The translations under genes were made by a program, and so were the position numbers. This document shows positions 35,203 to 44,827 of a DNA stretch of 64,000 nucleotides, piece after piece. Location: assembly GCA_039029355.1 (NCBI GenBank), contig JBCCGI010000045.1, positions 1 to 64,000 of the forward strand. The letters are read 5' to 3'. Below the pieces are notes generated by a model. That model did no database searches and had not been told where the DNA came from. It saw only the letters and a program-made list of their open reading frames with translations. Numbering within the stretch: the first letter of the stretch is position 1; each line of letters begins with the position of its first letter. Source of the stretch: JBCCGI01 sp039029355 (lineage in GTDB: Bacteria; Planctomycetota; UBA1135; GCA-002686595).

Positions 35203-36849
35203 ATGATGTCCGCAGCCCTCTGCCTCGTCCTTTTCGCCGCATCCGCCCCGCAGGCGGATGCGGACGGCGCGACCTCGGTCGACTCGAGCATCGCCGACGT
35301 GACCGTCTACGGCAGCGCCGCGCTCGTGCGGCGCACAGCGACGCTACCCGCCGGCGGCGGCGCCTTCGCGCTGCGCGGGCTGCCGGCCGGCCTCGACCGC
35401 GACGCGCTGCGCGTGCGCTGCGAAGGGGCCGAGATCCTGGGCGTCGAGCTACGCGATCGGCTCCGGCAGGACGCCCCCGAAGCGCGCCTCGAGGAGCTGC
35501 GTGGGCGCGTGCGAGCGCTCGAGACCGAGCTCGAGGTGCTGGTGGACCAGGATCACGTGCTCGCGCGCATGGAGCAGCACCTGACGACGCTGTTCCATCA
35601 AGAGGAGCGCGCCCACGCCTCCGACGTCGCGTCCGGATCCGTTCAGGCTGCGGCCTGGGGCGAGCGGCTCGAGTGGCTCACCGAACGCTCGCAGCAGACG
35701 CGCACGGCGCGGCGCGAGCTCGGCTGGCGCATCGACGACGCGCGCGTGGTGCTCGAGGATGCGCGTGCCCAGCTCGGGCGCGTGCAGCCGGGCAGCGGGG
35801 TGGCGGTGCTCGACCTCGTGCTCGACGTGGCGGATACGACGGGGGCGGATGCCTCGCTCGAGGTGGAGTACCTCGCCGGCAACGCCGGCTGGGAGCCGCA
35901 CTACGACCTGCGCGCGCGGCGCGACCTGTCGGCCGTCGAGCTCGTGTACCGCGCCCGCGTGTGGCAGCGCACGGGCGAGGACTGGAGCGACGTCGACGTC
36001 TTGCTGTCGACCGCTCAACCCCGGCGAGGCGCGCGCGGGCCCGAGCCGCGTACGGTGTGGCTCGACGTGGCGACGCCCGAGCGCAAGAAGCGCGGGCGCG
36101 TGGCGTTTGCCGAGGCTCCGCGCGAGCAGGCCGCCGGCCTCGAGCAGCTGCGCGGGCTGGGCTACACGTACGCGGCCGAGGTGCTGGACGAGGGGCTGAG
36201 CGTGCGCTACCGCCTGCCGCGGCGCGAGACGATCGAGTCCAGCGACCAGCCGACGACGGTGCTGGTGGGGCGCGCTGACCTGGGCGTCGCGCCCGAGCAC
36301 GTGTGCGTGCCCGAGCTCGACACGACGGTGTGGCTGCGCGCCGAGACGACCAACACCAGCGAGTGGGTGCTGCTGCCCGGCCGCGCGGCGGTGTACTTCG
36401 GGGCGGATTTCCTGGGGCACTCGCAGCTCGATGCGGTGCAGCCCGGGGCGGAGCTCACGCTGCACCTGGGCGCGGACCCGGGCCTGACCGTCGAGCGGAT
36501 CGCGCTCGAGGACACGACCGAGGAGGCGGGGCTCTTCAGCTCGCGCTCGACCCTGCGGCGGCGCTGGCGCTTCCGCGTGCGCAACAACGGCGGCTTCACG
36601 CGCGACGCCGACGGCGCGGTGTCGGTGGTGCTGCACGAGGCGGTGCCGCGCTCTACAGATGAAAGGGTCGAGGTCGAGATCGAGCGGGCGGAGCCGAAGC
36701 TGGCCGAGGGCGGCCGGTGGAAGACGCTGCGCGAGGAGCGCGGCGTGGTGACGTGGGTGGTCCGCGTCGCGCGCGGTGCCGAGCGGCGGGTGGAGCTGGA
36801 GACGGCGATCTCCTATCCCGAGGATCTGGAGCTCGTCCTTCCGCAGTAA
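35203..36849 (+). CDS. MuiA-family protein with DUF4140 and DUF4139 (copy B)
   Basis: This 548-residue paralogue of copy A has the same order: signal peptide (LCLVLFAASAPQA), DUF4140, coiled coil, DUF4139. The sequence is clearly diverged outside the core blocks. GGAGG overlaps the preceding stop and lies 7 nt before ATG 35203, which supports this start over ATG 35206. A LEQLRGLGYTYAAE insertion around residue 310 is absent from copy A. Tight spacing suggests that both copies are translated together and perhaps form a hetero-oligomer through their coiled coils (inference). Confidence 0.87.
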   Translation: MMSAALCLVLFAASAPQADADGATSVDSSIADVTVYGSAALVRRTATLPAGGGAFALRGLPAGLDRDALRVRCEGAEILGVELRDRLRQDAPEARLEELRGRVRALETELEVLVDQDHVLARMEQHLTTLFHQEERAHASDVASGSVQAAAWGERLEWLTERSQQTRTARRELGWRIDDARVVLEDARAQLGRVQPGSGVAVLDLVLDVADTTGADASLEVEYLAGNAGWEPHYDLRARRDLSAVELVYRARVWQRTGEDWSDVDVLLSTAQPRRGARGPEPRTVWLDVATPERKKRGRVAFAEAPREQAAGLEQLRGLGYTYAAEVLDEGLSVRYRLPRRETIESSDQPTTVLVGRADLGVAPEHVCVPELDTTVWLRAETTNTSEWVLLPGRAAVYFGADFLGHSQLDAVQPGAELTLHLGADPGLTVERIALEDTTEEAGLFSSRSTLRRRWRFRVRNNGGFTRDADGAVSVVLHEAVPRSTDERVEVEIERAEPKLAEGGRWKTLREERGVVTWVVRVARGAERRVELETAISYPEDLELVLPQ

Positions 36850-36936
36850 ACTCGGGCCCGCCCGGAGCGACCCGCGCGGAAATACGCGCGGGAAAAGCGC
36901 AACCGACGGCGCTGCCGGCGGTCTTGAGGGCGAGCC

Positions 36937-38430
36937 ATGACGATCCGTCTCCAAAGCCTCCTTCTCTTCCTCTTCCTGGCCCCGCTGGCGTGGGCCGCTT
37001 CCGACGAGCTCGACGAGGAGCGGCGCAAGCTGCGCGACTCCGACAAGCAGGTCCGCATGGCGGCGGTCAAGCGCCTCGCCAAGCGCGACGAGCCCGAGGC
37101 GTGGATGCTCGTGCTCGAAGCTCTGTCGGACCCAACCGGCGAGGTCGCGGACAGCGCGCAGTGGGCCCTCGGCGAGCTCGACGACCCGGAGCTGCTCGAC
37201 GAGCTGCGCGGCAAGGCGGGCCTGCGGGGCAAGGAGCCGCTGCTACGCGAACGCGTGGCCGAGATCCATGGCCGGCTGCCAGGCACGGTCGACGCCGACT
37301 TGCTTCGCAAGGCGCTGAGCGATCGCGAGCCGACGGTCCGGCGCGCGCTGTCGGCGGCGATCGCCACACGCGGGGCCGACGGCGTCGGGGGAGAGCGGGC
37401 CAAGCTAGCCCAGGCGCTCGAGAAGGCGGCGGGCAAGGACAAGGACGGGCGCGCGGCGGGCGAGGCGTTGCTCGCGCTCGCGGCGCTGGACCCGGACCGC
37501 GCCCGAGCGTGGTGGGGGGCGCAGAAGCTGCCCCGGCTCAAGGTGGCGGTGCGCTGCGCCGCCGCGCGCGGGGCCGAGGCCCTCGGGCTCGACGCAGCGG
37601 CGCTGGGCACGCTCGCCGCCGGCGGCGAGCCGCCGGTGCGCGTCGAGGCGTCCGACGCCCTGACCCGGCTCGGCACGGCCGCCGCGGCGCGCGCGTTGGT
37701 CGACCTGCTCGAACCGGAAACCGAGAAGCGCCTGGCGCTGCGCATCGTCGACCGCCTTCGCGAGCTGTCCGGCCGCAAGTATGGCCGCGACCCGCGGTCC
37801 TGGCGTGACTGGGCCGACGGGCTGGGCGCCGACTGGAGCCCGGCCTCCCCGGCCGAGGGCGAGGCCGCCGGCGACGAGGAGCGCGATCGCAGCGCCGCGC
37901 TGGTCGGCCTTCCGATCCTGTCCGAACGCGTGACCTTCCTGATCGACTTCTCCGGCTCGATGTGGAACGAACGCGACGGAGGCCGCACCCGCAAGGAAGA
38001 GGTCGACATCCAGCTGCGCGAGTGCCTCGAGGCCCTGCCGGAGTCGACCCGCTTCAACGTGATCCCGTACACCGCCGCTCCGATCCCGTGGAAGAAGGAG
38101 CAGGTCCCGGCGACCTCGAAGAACGTCAAGGCCGCGCTCGAGTGGTTCGAGGGCCGCAAGGACCGTGGGACTGGCAACTTCTGGGATGCCTTCCTCCTCG
38201 CGCTCGAGGACCCCGAGGTCGACACGGTGGTGATGCTCGGCGACGGAGCGCCCTCGGGCGGAGTGCGCTACCGCGTCGAGCTCCTGCCCGAGCTTCTCTA
38301 CCACGAGAACCTGGGGCGGGCCGTGGTGGTCGACTCGATCCTGGTCGACACCAAGTCCAAGCGCATCCGGAGCACCTGGGAGGAGATCGCGCGGAGAACC
38401 GGGGGGCAGAGCCTCAGCGTCTCGCTCTAG
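36937..38430 (+). CDS. Secreted HEAT-repeat and vWA protein
   Basis: This 497-residue protein has a signal peptide (LLLFLFLAPLAWA, cleavage before ASD), alpha-helical HEAT-like repeats (about 25-290) and a von Willebrand A domain (about 325-497). The metal-ion site is intact in its first part: Asp337-Phe-Ser339-Gly-Ser341. A Thr/Asp pattern follows (MLGDGAPSGG). vWA with HEAT is frequent in planctomycetes and is thought to mediate protein contacts outside the cytoplasm. It follows the DUF4139 pair by 87 nt and precedes nnrE by 7 nt. Confidence 0.87.
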   Translation: MTIRLQSLLLFLFLAPLAWAASDELDEERRKLRDSDKQVRMAAVKRLAKRDEPEAWMLVLEALSDPTGEVADSAQWALGELDDPELLDELRGKAGLRGKEPLLRERVAEIHGRLPGTVDADLLRKALSDREPTVRRALSAAIATRGADGVGGERAKLAQALEKAAGKDKDGRAAGEALLALAALDPDRARAWWGAQKLPRLKVAVRCAAARGAEALGLDAAALGTLAAGGEPPVRVEASDALTRLGTAAAARALVDLLEPETEKRLALRIVDRLRELSGRKYGRDPRSWRDWADGLGADWSPASPAEGEAAGDEERDRSAALVGLPILSERVTFLIDFSGSMWNERDGGRTRKEEVDIQLRECLEALPESTRFNVIPYTAAPIPWKKEQVPATSKNVKAALEWFEGRKDRGTGNFWDAFLLALEDPEVDTVVMLGDGAPSGGVRYRVELLPELLYHENLGRAVVVDSILVDTKSKRIRSTWEEIARRTGGQSLSVSL

Positions 38431-38437
38431 GACCTCC

Positions 38438-39133
38438 ATGGCCGACCAGCCCACTCTCACCCGCGAGGCCGTCCGCGAGCTCGACCGGCGGGCGATCGAG
38501 GAGGTCGGCGTTCCTTCCGTCGTCCTGATGGAGTCGGCCGGGCGCGCCTGCGCTGACGAGGCCGAGCGCATGCTCTTTGGTAGACCGGGCGAGACCCTCG
38601 TCCTCTGCGGCCCAGGCAACAACGGCGGCGACGGTCTGGTGATCGCCCGCACGCTGATGAACCGCGGCCACGCGGCGCGCGTGGTCTTCGTCGGCCCGCA
38701 CGAGAAGCTCGAGACCGGCACCGACGACTTCCGGATCAACCTCGAGCTCTGGCGGCGTCAGGGGGGAGCGGTCGATGTCGTGGTCGCGCCCGGCGAGGTC
38801 GCCGCGCTCGCCGACGAGCTCGCCGACGCGCCGCTCGTGGTCGACGCGTTGTTCGGGACCGGTCTGGCACGCGAGCTCGGCCCGCCGTGGGACCGCGTGG
38901 TCGCCGCGACCTCGGCTGAGGGCGGAGCGGTGCTCGCGGTTGACATCCCGAGCGGCCTCGACGCCAACACCGGCGAGGTCCTCGGTGTCGCGGTGCGCGC
39001 CGACACGACGGTCACCTTCGTCGCCGCCAAGCCTGGCCTGCTCACCGGCGACGGGCCCGACCACGCCGGGCGCGTGGTCGTGGCCGAGATCGGCATCCCG
39101 CGCTTCCTCGTCGACGAGGCGCTCGGCAGCTAG
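38438..39133 (+). CDS. nnrE: NAD(P)H-hydrate epimerase
   Basis: This 231-residue YjeF N-terminal domain protein repairs hydrated NAD(P)H by epimerising the R form for the dehydratase NnrD. The motifs are GPGNNGGDGL (nucleotide loop), VVDALFGTGL (catalytic Asp) and VDIPSGLDANTG. The dehydratase half that is often fused in bacteria is absent and is not found in the window. Its place behind exported proteins in the same operon is probably chance. ATG 38438 is 8 nt after the preceding stop. Confidence 0.92.
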   Translation: MADQPTLTREAVRELDRRAIEEVGVPSVVLMESAGRACADEAERMLFGRPGETLVLCGPGNNGGDGLVIARTLMNRGHAARVVFVGPHEKLETGTDDFRINLELWRRQGGAVDVVVAPGEVAALADELADAPLVVDALFGTGLARELGPPWDRVVAATSAEGGAVLAVDIPSGLDANTGEVLGVAVRADTTVTFVAAKPGLLTGDGPDHAGRVVVAEIGIPRFLVDEALGS

Positions 39134-39176
39134 CTCCGGCGGTCCCCCGGCCGCCGCGCCGTCCCGTGACTTCGGG

Positions 39177-40811
39177 CTACCGCAGCTCGGGATGCCGCAG
39201 GTGGTGCTCGGTGCTCTCCTGCCAGCTGTGGGCGAAGCGCAGCAGGCGTTCGTCCTCGTAGAGCTGGCCGGTGAACGTGATCGACGTCGGGGTCCCGTTC
39301 TCGCGGAAGTCGTACGGCAGAACCACCGACGGGTGCCCGGTCAGGTTCGTCGCCGTCAGCCCGTCGGTCGCGAAGCTCGGGTGCACGTAGACATCGACCT
39401 CCTCCATCGCCGTGGCCATGTCGCGCATCAAGCGCACGCGCAGCCGGTTCGCGCGCAGGTACTCGACCGCCGGCACCAGCTGGGCGTGGCGGAAGACGTT
39501 GGGCCAGGCCATCTCGACCTGCCGGGTTAGCTCGTCGTCGCGGCCCGAACGCGTGAGCTCGTCAAAGGCGCTCGCCGCTTCGCAGTTGAGGAGCACCATC
39601 ATGTCGCCGACGGGGTACTCGGGCAGCTGGAAGGGCACGAGCTGGATCTCCAGCTCCTTGAGCTCGTCGAGGAACGCCGCGTAGCGCTCGTTCTCCCCGG
39701 CGACCTCCGCGAAGAAGCCGACCCGCCGCACGCGCTTGCCCGCGTTGCGGCCGGCGGTGTGGTGCAGCGTGGACGGGTCGCGCGGGTCGGCTCCCGCGAT
39801 CACCTCGAGCACGAGCGCGGCGTCCTGGGCCGATCGGCAGATGGGGCCCAGCTTGTCGAGCGACCACGAGAGCGCCATCGCGCCGTGCCGGCTGACGCGC
39901 CCGAAGGTCGGGCGCAGCGAGCTGTTCCCGCAGCGCTCCGAAGGCGAGACGATCGAGCCCCAGGTCTCCGAGCCGATCGAGAAGGCCACCCCGCCCGCAG
40001 CCGTCGCCGACGAGGAGCCGGCGGACGAGCCCGATGAGCCCTGCTCGGGGTTCCAGGGGTTGCGGGTCTTGCCGTCGAACCAGACGTCGCCCCACGCGAG
40101 GGCTCCCAGGGTGAGCTTGGCGATCAGCACGGCGCCCGCCTCGTCGAGGGCCTCGACCACGGCCGCGTCGCCCTCGAGGACCTGCTCCTCGAACGGCTTG
40201 GCGCCCCAGGTCGTGCGGTAGCCGTCCACCGTCAGGAGGTCCTTGGCCCCCCACGGGATCCCGTGCAGCGGGCCGCGCCAGTTGCCGAGATCCAGCTCGG
40301 CGTCGAGGGCCTTCGCCCGCGCCAGGGCGCGCTCCTCGGTGAACGTCACGACGCAGTGGAGCGTCCCGTCGATGCGGCGCAGCCGCTCGAGGTACATCGT
40401 CGTCAGCTCGACACAGCTGACCTGCCGCGAGCGGATGAGCGCCGCGAGCGTTGCGAGGTCCGCGAAGGCGAGCGCTTCGAGCTCGGCCGGGCGCTTGACC
40501 GGCGCGTCGAGGGCGGCGTGGGCCCTGGCCTGGCCCGTGCCGAGGCGCTTGACCGGCTCGGGCTCGCGCGCGATCCACGGATCGAAGATCAGCGCCGGAG
40601 GGACGGAGTTGTCGAGCGGGTACTCGCGCATGCGCTCAAACGAGCGCAGGTTGCGGATGACGCCGTCGAGCATGAGCTCGAGCTCGTCGTCGTCGAGCGG
40701 CAGGCCGACCACCTCGCCCGCGGTGCGGACGTCGTCGACCCCGAAGGGGCGCTCGTCTTCCTGGGGGGCGTCCTGGAGCGTCATGGCGAGAAGCAGCGCT
40801 AGGGCCTGCAT
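39177..40811 (-). CDS. Amidase-signature family hydrolase, secreted
   Basis: This 544-residue protein has a short hydrophobic N-terminus, probably a signal peptide (MQALALLLAM). The amidase Ser-cisSer-Lys triad is Lys190 (GIPWGAKDLL), Ser263 (in the Gly/Ser-rich loop) and Ser286 (SETWGSIVSP), with the usual spacing. A helical N-terminal stretch of about 70 residues precedes the core. Many family members hydrolyse aliphatic or aryl amides; export suggests that peptides or amides outside the cell are the substrate. It is single, between two plus-strand genes. Confidence 0.9.
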   Translation of the reverse strand: MQALALLLAMTLQDAPQEDERPFGVDDVRTAGEVVGLPLDDDELELMLDGVIRNLRSFERMREYPLDNSVPPALIFDPWIAREPEPVKRLGTGQARAHAALDAPVKRPAELEALAFADLATLAALIRSRQVSCVELTTMYLERLRRIDGTLHCVVTFTEERALARAKALDAELDLGNWRGPLHGIPWGAKDLLTVDGYRTTWGAKPFEEQVLEGDAAVVEALDEAGAVLIAKLTLGALAWGDVWFDGKTRNPWNPEQGSSGSSAGSSSATAAGGVAFSIGSETWGSIVSPSERCGNSSLRPTFGRVSRHGAMALSWSLDKLGPICRSAQDAALVLEVIAGADPRDPSTLHHTAGRNAGKRVRRVGFFAEVAGENERYAAFLDELKELEIQLVPFQLPEYPVGDMMVLLNCEAASAFDELTRSGRDDELTRQVEMAWPNVFRHAQLVPAVEYLRANRLRVRLMRDMATAMEEVDVYVHPSFATDGLTATNLTGHPSVVLPYDFRENGTPTSITFTGQLYEDERLLRFAHSWQESTEHHLRHPELR

Positions 40812-40929
40812 GGGCCTCTCCTTCGGAGGGGTTGCGGGGCCGGCATGGTAACGGACTCGCTGCGGTGGGAGCAGGTGGCGCCTCCGCTGCTTCTTTCGAG
40901 CCGCGAACGGTCGGCCTAGGATCGACGCG

Positions 40930-41934
40930 ATGGAGCGCCCGATGCTGTCCAGAGTGCTGCGCGAGGTGGGGGATGTCCCGCTGCTCGAGGCGTTGAGCGA
41001 GCGGTTGTCGGCGAGCGACCTGCAGTCGCTGCTGCTCGAGGTCTTTGCGCGGCGGAGCGCAGCGCGCGGGCCAGCCTCGGTCGCGCGGCAGCAGGCGGAG
41101 AGCCGCTTTGTGCGTCCGTCGACGGTGCCCCAGAGGGTGCAGCTCGAGCTGGATCGGCTGATCTACGAAGCCCTCCCGGACGGCGTCGACGACGTTGAGC
41201 TGTCGCCGCTGGCGCCGCTCGGTGCGTGCTCGGCGCTGGGGACGGTGCATCCCGACAAGTCGATCGCCACGGTGCGCGGAGTGGAGGTGTGCTCGGATCC
41301 GACCAACGTGCTCGCCCTGATCGCGGCCGACCGCCGGCGGGCGGCTCTGGGCGCGGCGCGCGGCGCGGGCTCCGCGCCACGCGTGGACGCGGGCCGCGGC
41401 GCTCGCGACACCGTCCGCCTCGCGACGAGCCACCGGATCGTGCGGCCGGAGCGGTTCGACGCGCCGCAGTCCTGGGCGCACTTTCGGCTCTTCGCCTTGG
41501 TGAGCGCCGGGCGGGGGAGCGCGGAGCTGAGCTTCGAGGAAGCGGCGCTGGCCGAGCACGCCCGCTTCCACCTCACGCTGCTCTCTCGGGCGCAGGGTGC
41601 GGGCTATCGGGTGCGGGGTCTGCAGCTGCGGATCACCGCCCTCGGGGGGGAGGAGGAGCCAGAGGCGGTGCGGCGCAGTGTGGCCGAGCCGCTGTGCGCC
41701 GAGTTCCCCGGGCTCGACTTCCGCTTCGCTCCGGAGCGAACGCGTGGGCGGGGCTACTACCGCTCGCTGTGCTTCGAGGCGAACGTGGTGGGGGAGGACG
41801 GCGAGGTCTACTTCCTCGGCGATGGGGGCCTCACCGACTGGACGGCAAAGCTCCTCGGCGACCGGCGCGAGCGGCTGATGATCAGCGGCCTCGGGAGCGA
41901 GCGCTTCGCCGCTTGCCTGGCTCCGCGGCCGTGA
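40930..41934 (+). CDS. Conserved hypothetical protein
   Basis: This 334-residue protein belongs to no family I can name. Regular blocks are LSPLAPLGACSALGTV, VRGVEVCSDPTNVLAL, VRLATSHRIVRP, WAHFRLFALVSAGR and YYRSLCFEANV. The last, with the DGGLTDWTAKLLGD segment, recalls class II aminoacyl-tRNA-synthetase folds such as HisZ, but no proper motif 2 or 3 is clear. It is cytoplasmic, with no signal or membrane segment. It starts at ATG 40930 and ends 92 nt before the crotonase operon. Confidence 0.75.
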   Translation: MERPMLSRVLREVGDVPLLEALSERLSASDLQSLLLEVFARRSAARGPASVARQQAESRFVRPSTVPQRVQLELDRLIYEALPDGVDDVELSPLAPLGACSALGTVHPDKSIATVRGVEVCSDPTNVLALIAADRRRAALGAARGAGSAPRVDAGRGARDTVRLATSHRIVRPERFDAPQSWAHFRLFALVSAGRGSAELSFEEAALAEHARFHLTLLSRAQGAGYRVRGLQLRITALGGEEEPEAVRRSVAEPLCAEFPGLDFRFAPERTRGRGYYRSLCFEANVVGEDGEVYFLGDGGLTDWTAKLLGDRRERLMISGLGSERFAACLAPRP

Positions 41935-42026
41935 GCGGGGCGCGCCTTTGGGGCGCCCGGCGGGTCGGACGGGGCACCTTTCTGATAGAACATTGCGCCC
42001 AAATCCCGGAGAAGGAGCCCCATTCT

Positions 42027-42848
42027 ATGACCCTCCCCGCCGCCGAGACGATGCCGAACGGCAAGGTGAAGTACGCCAAGGACGGCGCGCTCGCCCTCTT
42101 GACGCTGACGAATCCGCCCGCGAACGGCTACTCGTACGAGATGATGCGCGATATCGACGAGGCGGTGCTTCGGGCGCGCTTCGACGACGAGGTGCACGTG
42201 ATCGTGATCGCGGGGGAGGGCGAGAAGTTCTTCTGCGCGGGCGCGGACATCTCGATGCTCAACGACGTCACGCCGGCGTTCAAGTACAGCTTCTGCCTGC
42301 ACGCGAACGAGACGATGCTGCGGCTGGAGCACACCCCGAAGCTCGTGATCGCTGCGCTTGGCGGGCACTGCGTGGGCGGGGGGCTCGAGATCGCTCTGTC
42401 GTGCGACCTGCGCGTCGCGCGGCGCGCGGCGGGCAAGACCGGCCTGCCCGAGATCGCGCTCGGCGTGCTGCCGGGCACGGGTGGCACGCAGCGGCTGGCG
42501 CGGGTGCTCGGCAAGTCGAAGGCGATCGAGCTGATGACTTCGGGCGAGCTGGTCGACTACGAGGCGGCGCACGAGCTGGGGCTCGTGAACCGGCTCTTCG
42601 ATGCCGCGGACGACGCGGAGTTCCTCGGCCAGGTGCTCGACTACGCGCGCACGTTTGCGCCGCCCGGCAAGGCGGGGATGGCCGTGGGGCACATCAAGCG
42701 CGCGGTGCAGACCGGGGCGGAGATTCCGCTCGAGGCCGGGCTCGCGCTCGAGCGCGAGCTGCAGGCCAAGCTGTTCTCGTCCGAGGACGCGCGCGAGGGC
42801 ATCGCCGCCTTCGTGGAGAAGCGCAGCCCCGAGTTCCGGGGGCGCTGA
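42027..42848 (+). CDS. Enoyl-CoA hydratase/isomerase family protein
   Basis: This 273-residue crotonase has the oxyanion-hole motifs FFCAGADISML and GGHCVGGGLEIALSCD. The catalytic segment GLPEIALGVLPGTGGTQRL includes the second glutamate. It hydrates or isomerises an enoyl-CoA. GAAGGAG lies about 10 nt before ATG 42027. First in a three-gene operon, it overlaps the next start by 1 nt (TGATG). Together with the 3-hydroxyacyl-CoA dehydrogenase it gives two successive steps of beta-oxidation. Confidence 0.92.
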   Translation: MTLPAAETMPNGKVKYAKDGALALLTLTNPPANGYSYEMMRDIDEAVLRARFDDEVHVIVIAGEGEKFFCAGADISMLNDVTPAFKYSFCLHANETMLRLEHTPKLVIAALGGHCVGGGLEIALSCDLRVARRAAGKTGLPEIALGVLPGTGGTQRLARVLGKSKAIELMTSGELVDYEAAHELGLVNRLFDAADDAEFLGQVLDYARTFAPPGKAGMAVGHIKRAVQTGAEIPLEAGLALERELQAKLFSSEDAREGIAAFVEKRSPEFRGR

Positions 42849-43882
42849 TGCAGGCCGTTCGAGTCCACGAGCACGGCGGCCCCGAGGTGCTGCGGGTCGA
42901 GGATGTGCCCGAGCCGAGCGCCGGCGCCGGCGAGGTGCTGGTGCGTGTGCTCGCGGTCTCGGTGAACCACCTCGACGTGTGGATGCGGCGCGGAATGCCC
43001 GGGCTGAAACTGCCGCTGCCGCTGATCCTCGGCAGCGACGGGGTCGGCGAAGTCGTCGCCGTGGGCGAGGGGATTGACGATCTCGTGCCGGGAGCGCGCG
43101 TCGTGATCGAGCCGGGTTTTTCCTCCGGCTCGTCGCCGCACGATCTGGCGGGCAACGACCACCTCTCCGACGACTACGGCATTCGCGGCGAGCACTGCGA
43201 CGGGCTCGATACCGAGCTCTTCGTCTCCGAGCGGCGGCTGCTGACGCCGCTCCCCGAAGGCCTCGATCCCGCCGCGGCGGCGGCCGTGCCGCTGGTGTTC
43301 GTGACGGCCTGGGGCATGGTCGTCACGCGCGCCGACGTTCGCGCAGGCGAGGACGTGCTGGTGCTCGGCGGCGCGAGCGGCGTCGGGTCGGCCGCGATTC
43401 AGATCGCCAAGGACCTCGGCGCGCGCGTCATCGCCACCGCCGGCAGTGAGGCCAAGCGCGAGCTCTGCCGCGAGCTGGGGGCCGACCACGTCGTCGACCA
43501 CGGCCGCGAGGACTGGGGCAAGGAGGTCAAGGCGCTCACCGATCGTCGCGGCGTCGACGTCGTGGTCGAGCACGTGGGGCCGGCGACGTGGGAGACGTCG
43601 ATGCGCGTCCTCGCCCGAGGCGGCCGGCTCGTCACCTGTGGGGGGACGACCGGGCCCAAGGTGTCGGTGGTGCTGCCGCACCTGTTCATGAAGAACCAGT
43701 CGGTCCTGGGCTCCACGATGGGGCCGAGGAGCGCCTACGAGACGATCTTCGCCAAGGTGGCCGCGGGCACCTATCGCCCGGTGCTCGATCGGGTGATGCC
43801 GCTTTCGGAAGTGGCACGCGCCCACGAGCTGCTCGAGAACCGCGAGGTTTCGGGCAAGATCGTGCTCGTCCCCGGGGAGTAA
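42848..43882 (+). CDS. Medium-chain dehydrogenase/reductase
   Basis: This 344-residue MDR-superfamily protein belongs to the group usually called zinc-binding dehydrogenase or quinone reductase. The NAD(P) loop is LGGASGVGSAAIQ. The usual catalytic Cys and His-Glu of zinc alcohol dehydrogenases are replaced (VNHLD, LGSDGVGEV). The four structural Cys are missing from the loop before YGIRGEHCDG, so it probably works without zinc. In this operon it may reduce an enoyl-CoA or quinone, but the substrate is not known. Confidence 0.88.
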   Translation: MQAVRVHEHGGPEVLRVEDVPEPSAGAGEVLVRVLAVSVNHLDVWMRRGMPGLKLPLPLILGSDGVGEVVAVGEGIDDLVPGARVVIEPGFSSGSSPHDLAGNDHLSDDYGIRGEHCDGLDTELFVSERRLLTPLPEGLDPAAAAAVPLVFVTAWGMVVTRADVRAGEDVLVLGGASGVGSAAIQIAKDLGARVIATAGSEAKRELCRELGADHVVDHGREDWGKEVKALTDRRGVDVVVEHVGPATWETSMRVLARGGRLVTCGGTTGPKVSVVLPHLFMKNQSVLGSTMGPRSAYETIFAKVAAGTYRPVLDRVMPLSEVARAHELLENREVSGKIVLVPGE

Positions 43883-43899
43883 CCCAAGACCTGAAGACC

Positions 43900-44760
43900 A
43901 TGAAGAAAGCAGCGGACATCCGCACGGCCGCCGTGCTTGGCGGTGGAACGATGGGGCACGGGATCGCGCAGGTGCTGGCGATGAGCGGCATCGAGACGCG
44001 CCTTTTCGACATCTCCGCGGAGGTGCTCGAGGCCTCGCTCGCGAAGGTGCGGGCGAACCTCGACAAGGGCGTCGACCGCGGCAAGGTCGAGGCGGGAGCG
44101 CGCGACGAGGCGCTTGCGCGGCTGTCGAGCTCCACCGACTTCGACGCCGCGACTGCGGGAGTCGACGCGGTGATCGAGGCGGTGCCGGAGAGGATCGAGC
44201 TGAAGCGCGACCTGTTCGGGCGGCTGGGCGAGGCGCTCGGCCCCGAGGTGCTGCTCGCGACCAACACGTCGTCGCTCTCGATCTCGGAGATCGCCGCGGC
44301 GGCCAAGCACCCCGAGCGGGTGACCGGCATGCACTTCTTCAACCCCGTGCACATCATGAAGCTGGTCGAGGTCGTGCGCGCCGAGCAGAGCTCGCCCGAG
44401 GCCGTCGAGCTCTCGATGGAGCTGTCGCGGCGGATCGGCAAGGACCCGATCTCGGTGAAGGACAGCCCGGGCTTCGCCTCCTCGCGCCTGGGGCTGGTGA
44501 TCGGCCTCGAGGCGATCCGCATGGTCGAGGCCGGCGTCGCCAGCGCCGAGGACATCGACAAGGCGATGACCCTCGGCTACGGCTTCCCGATGGGCCCGCT
44601 GAAGCTGACCGACCTGGTCGGGCTGGACGTGCGGCTCTCGATCGCCGACTATCTCGCCCGCGAGATCGGACCCCACTTCCAGCCCCCGGCGCTGCTGCGC
44701 GAGAAGGTCGAGCGCGGCGAGCTGGGCAAGAAGTCGGGTCAGGGCTTCTACACCTGGTAG
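43900..44760 (+). CDS. 3-hydroxyacyl-CoA (3-hydroxybutyryl-CoA) dehydrogenase
   Basis: This 286-residue enzyme is of the short HBDH type. The NAD motif is LGGGTMGHGIAQ. ATNTSSLSI and the catalytic HFFNPVHIMKLVEVV (His, with Asn further on) are all present, and the C-terminal helical domain has SPGFASSRLG and PMGPLKLTDLVGLD. It oxidises 3-hydroxyacyl-CoA with NAD. The tail KKSGQGFYTW is the family ending, so the protein is full length. It follows the MDR gene by 17 nt. No thiolase gene is nearby. Confidence 0.93.
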   Translation: MKKAADIRTAAVLGGGTMGHGIAQVLAMSGIETRLFDISAEVLEASLAKVRANLDKGVDRGKVEAGARDEALARLSSSTDFDAATAGVDAVIEAVPERIELKRDLFGRLGEALGPEVLLATNTSSLSISEIAAAAKHPERVTGMHFFNPVHIMKLVEVVRAEQSSPEAVELSMELSRRIGKDPISVKDSPGFASSRLGLVIGLEAIRMVEAGVASAEDIDKAMTLGYGFPMGPLKLTDLVGLDVRLSIADYLAREIGPHFQPPALLREKVERGELGKKSGQGFYTW

Positions 44761-44827
44761 CACCGGAAATGCACGGCTGTCCGGTTCGAATCAGCTCCCT
44801 TAGCCTTCCTCCCCAGGAGACACGGGC

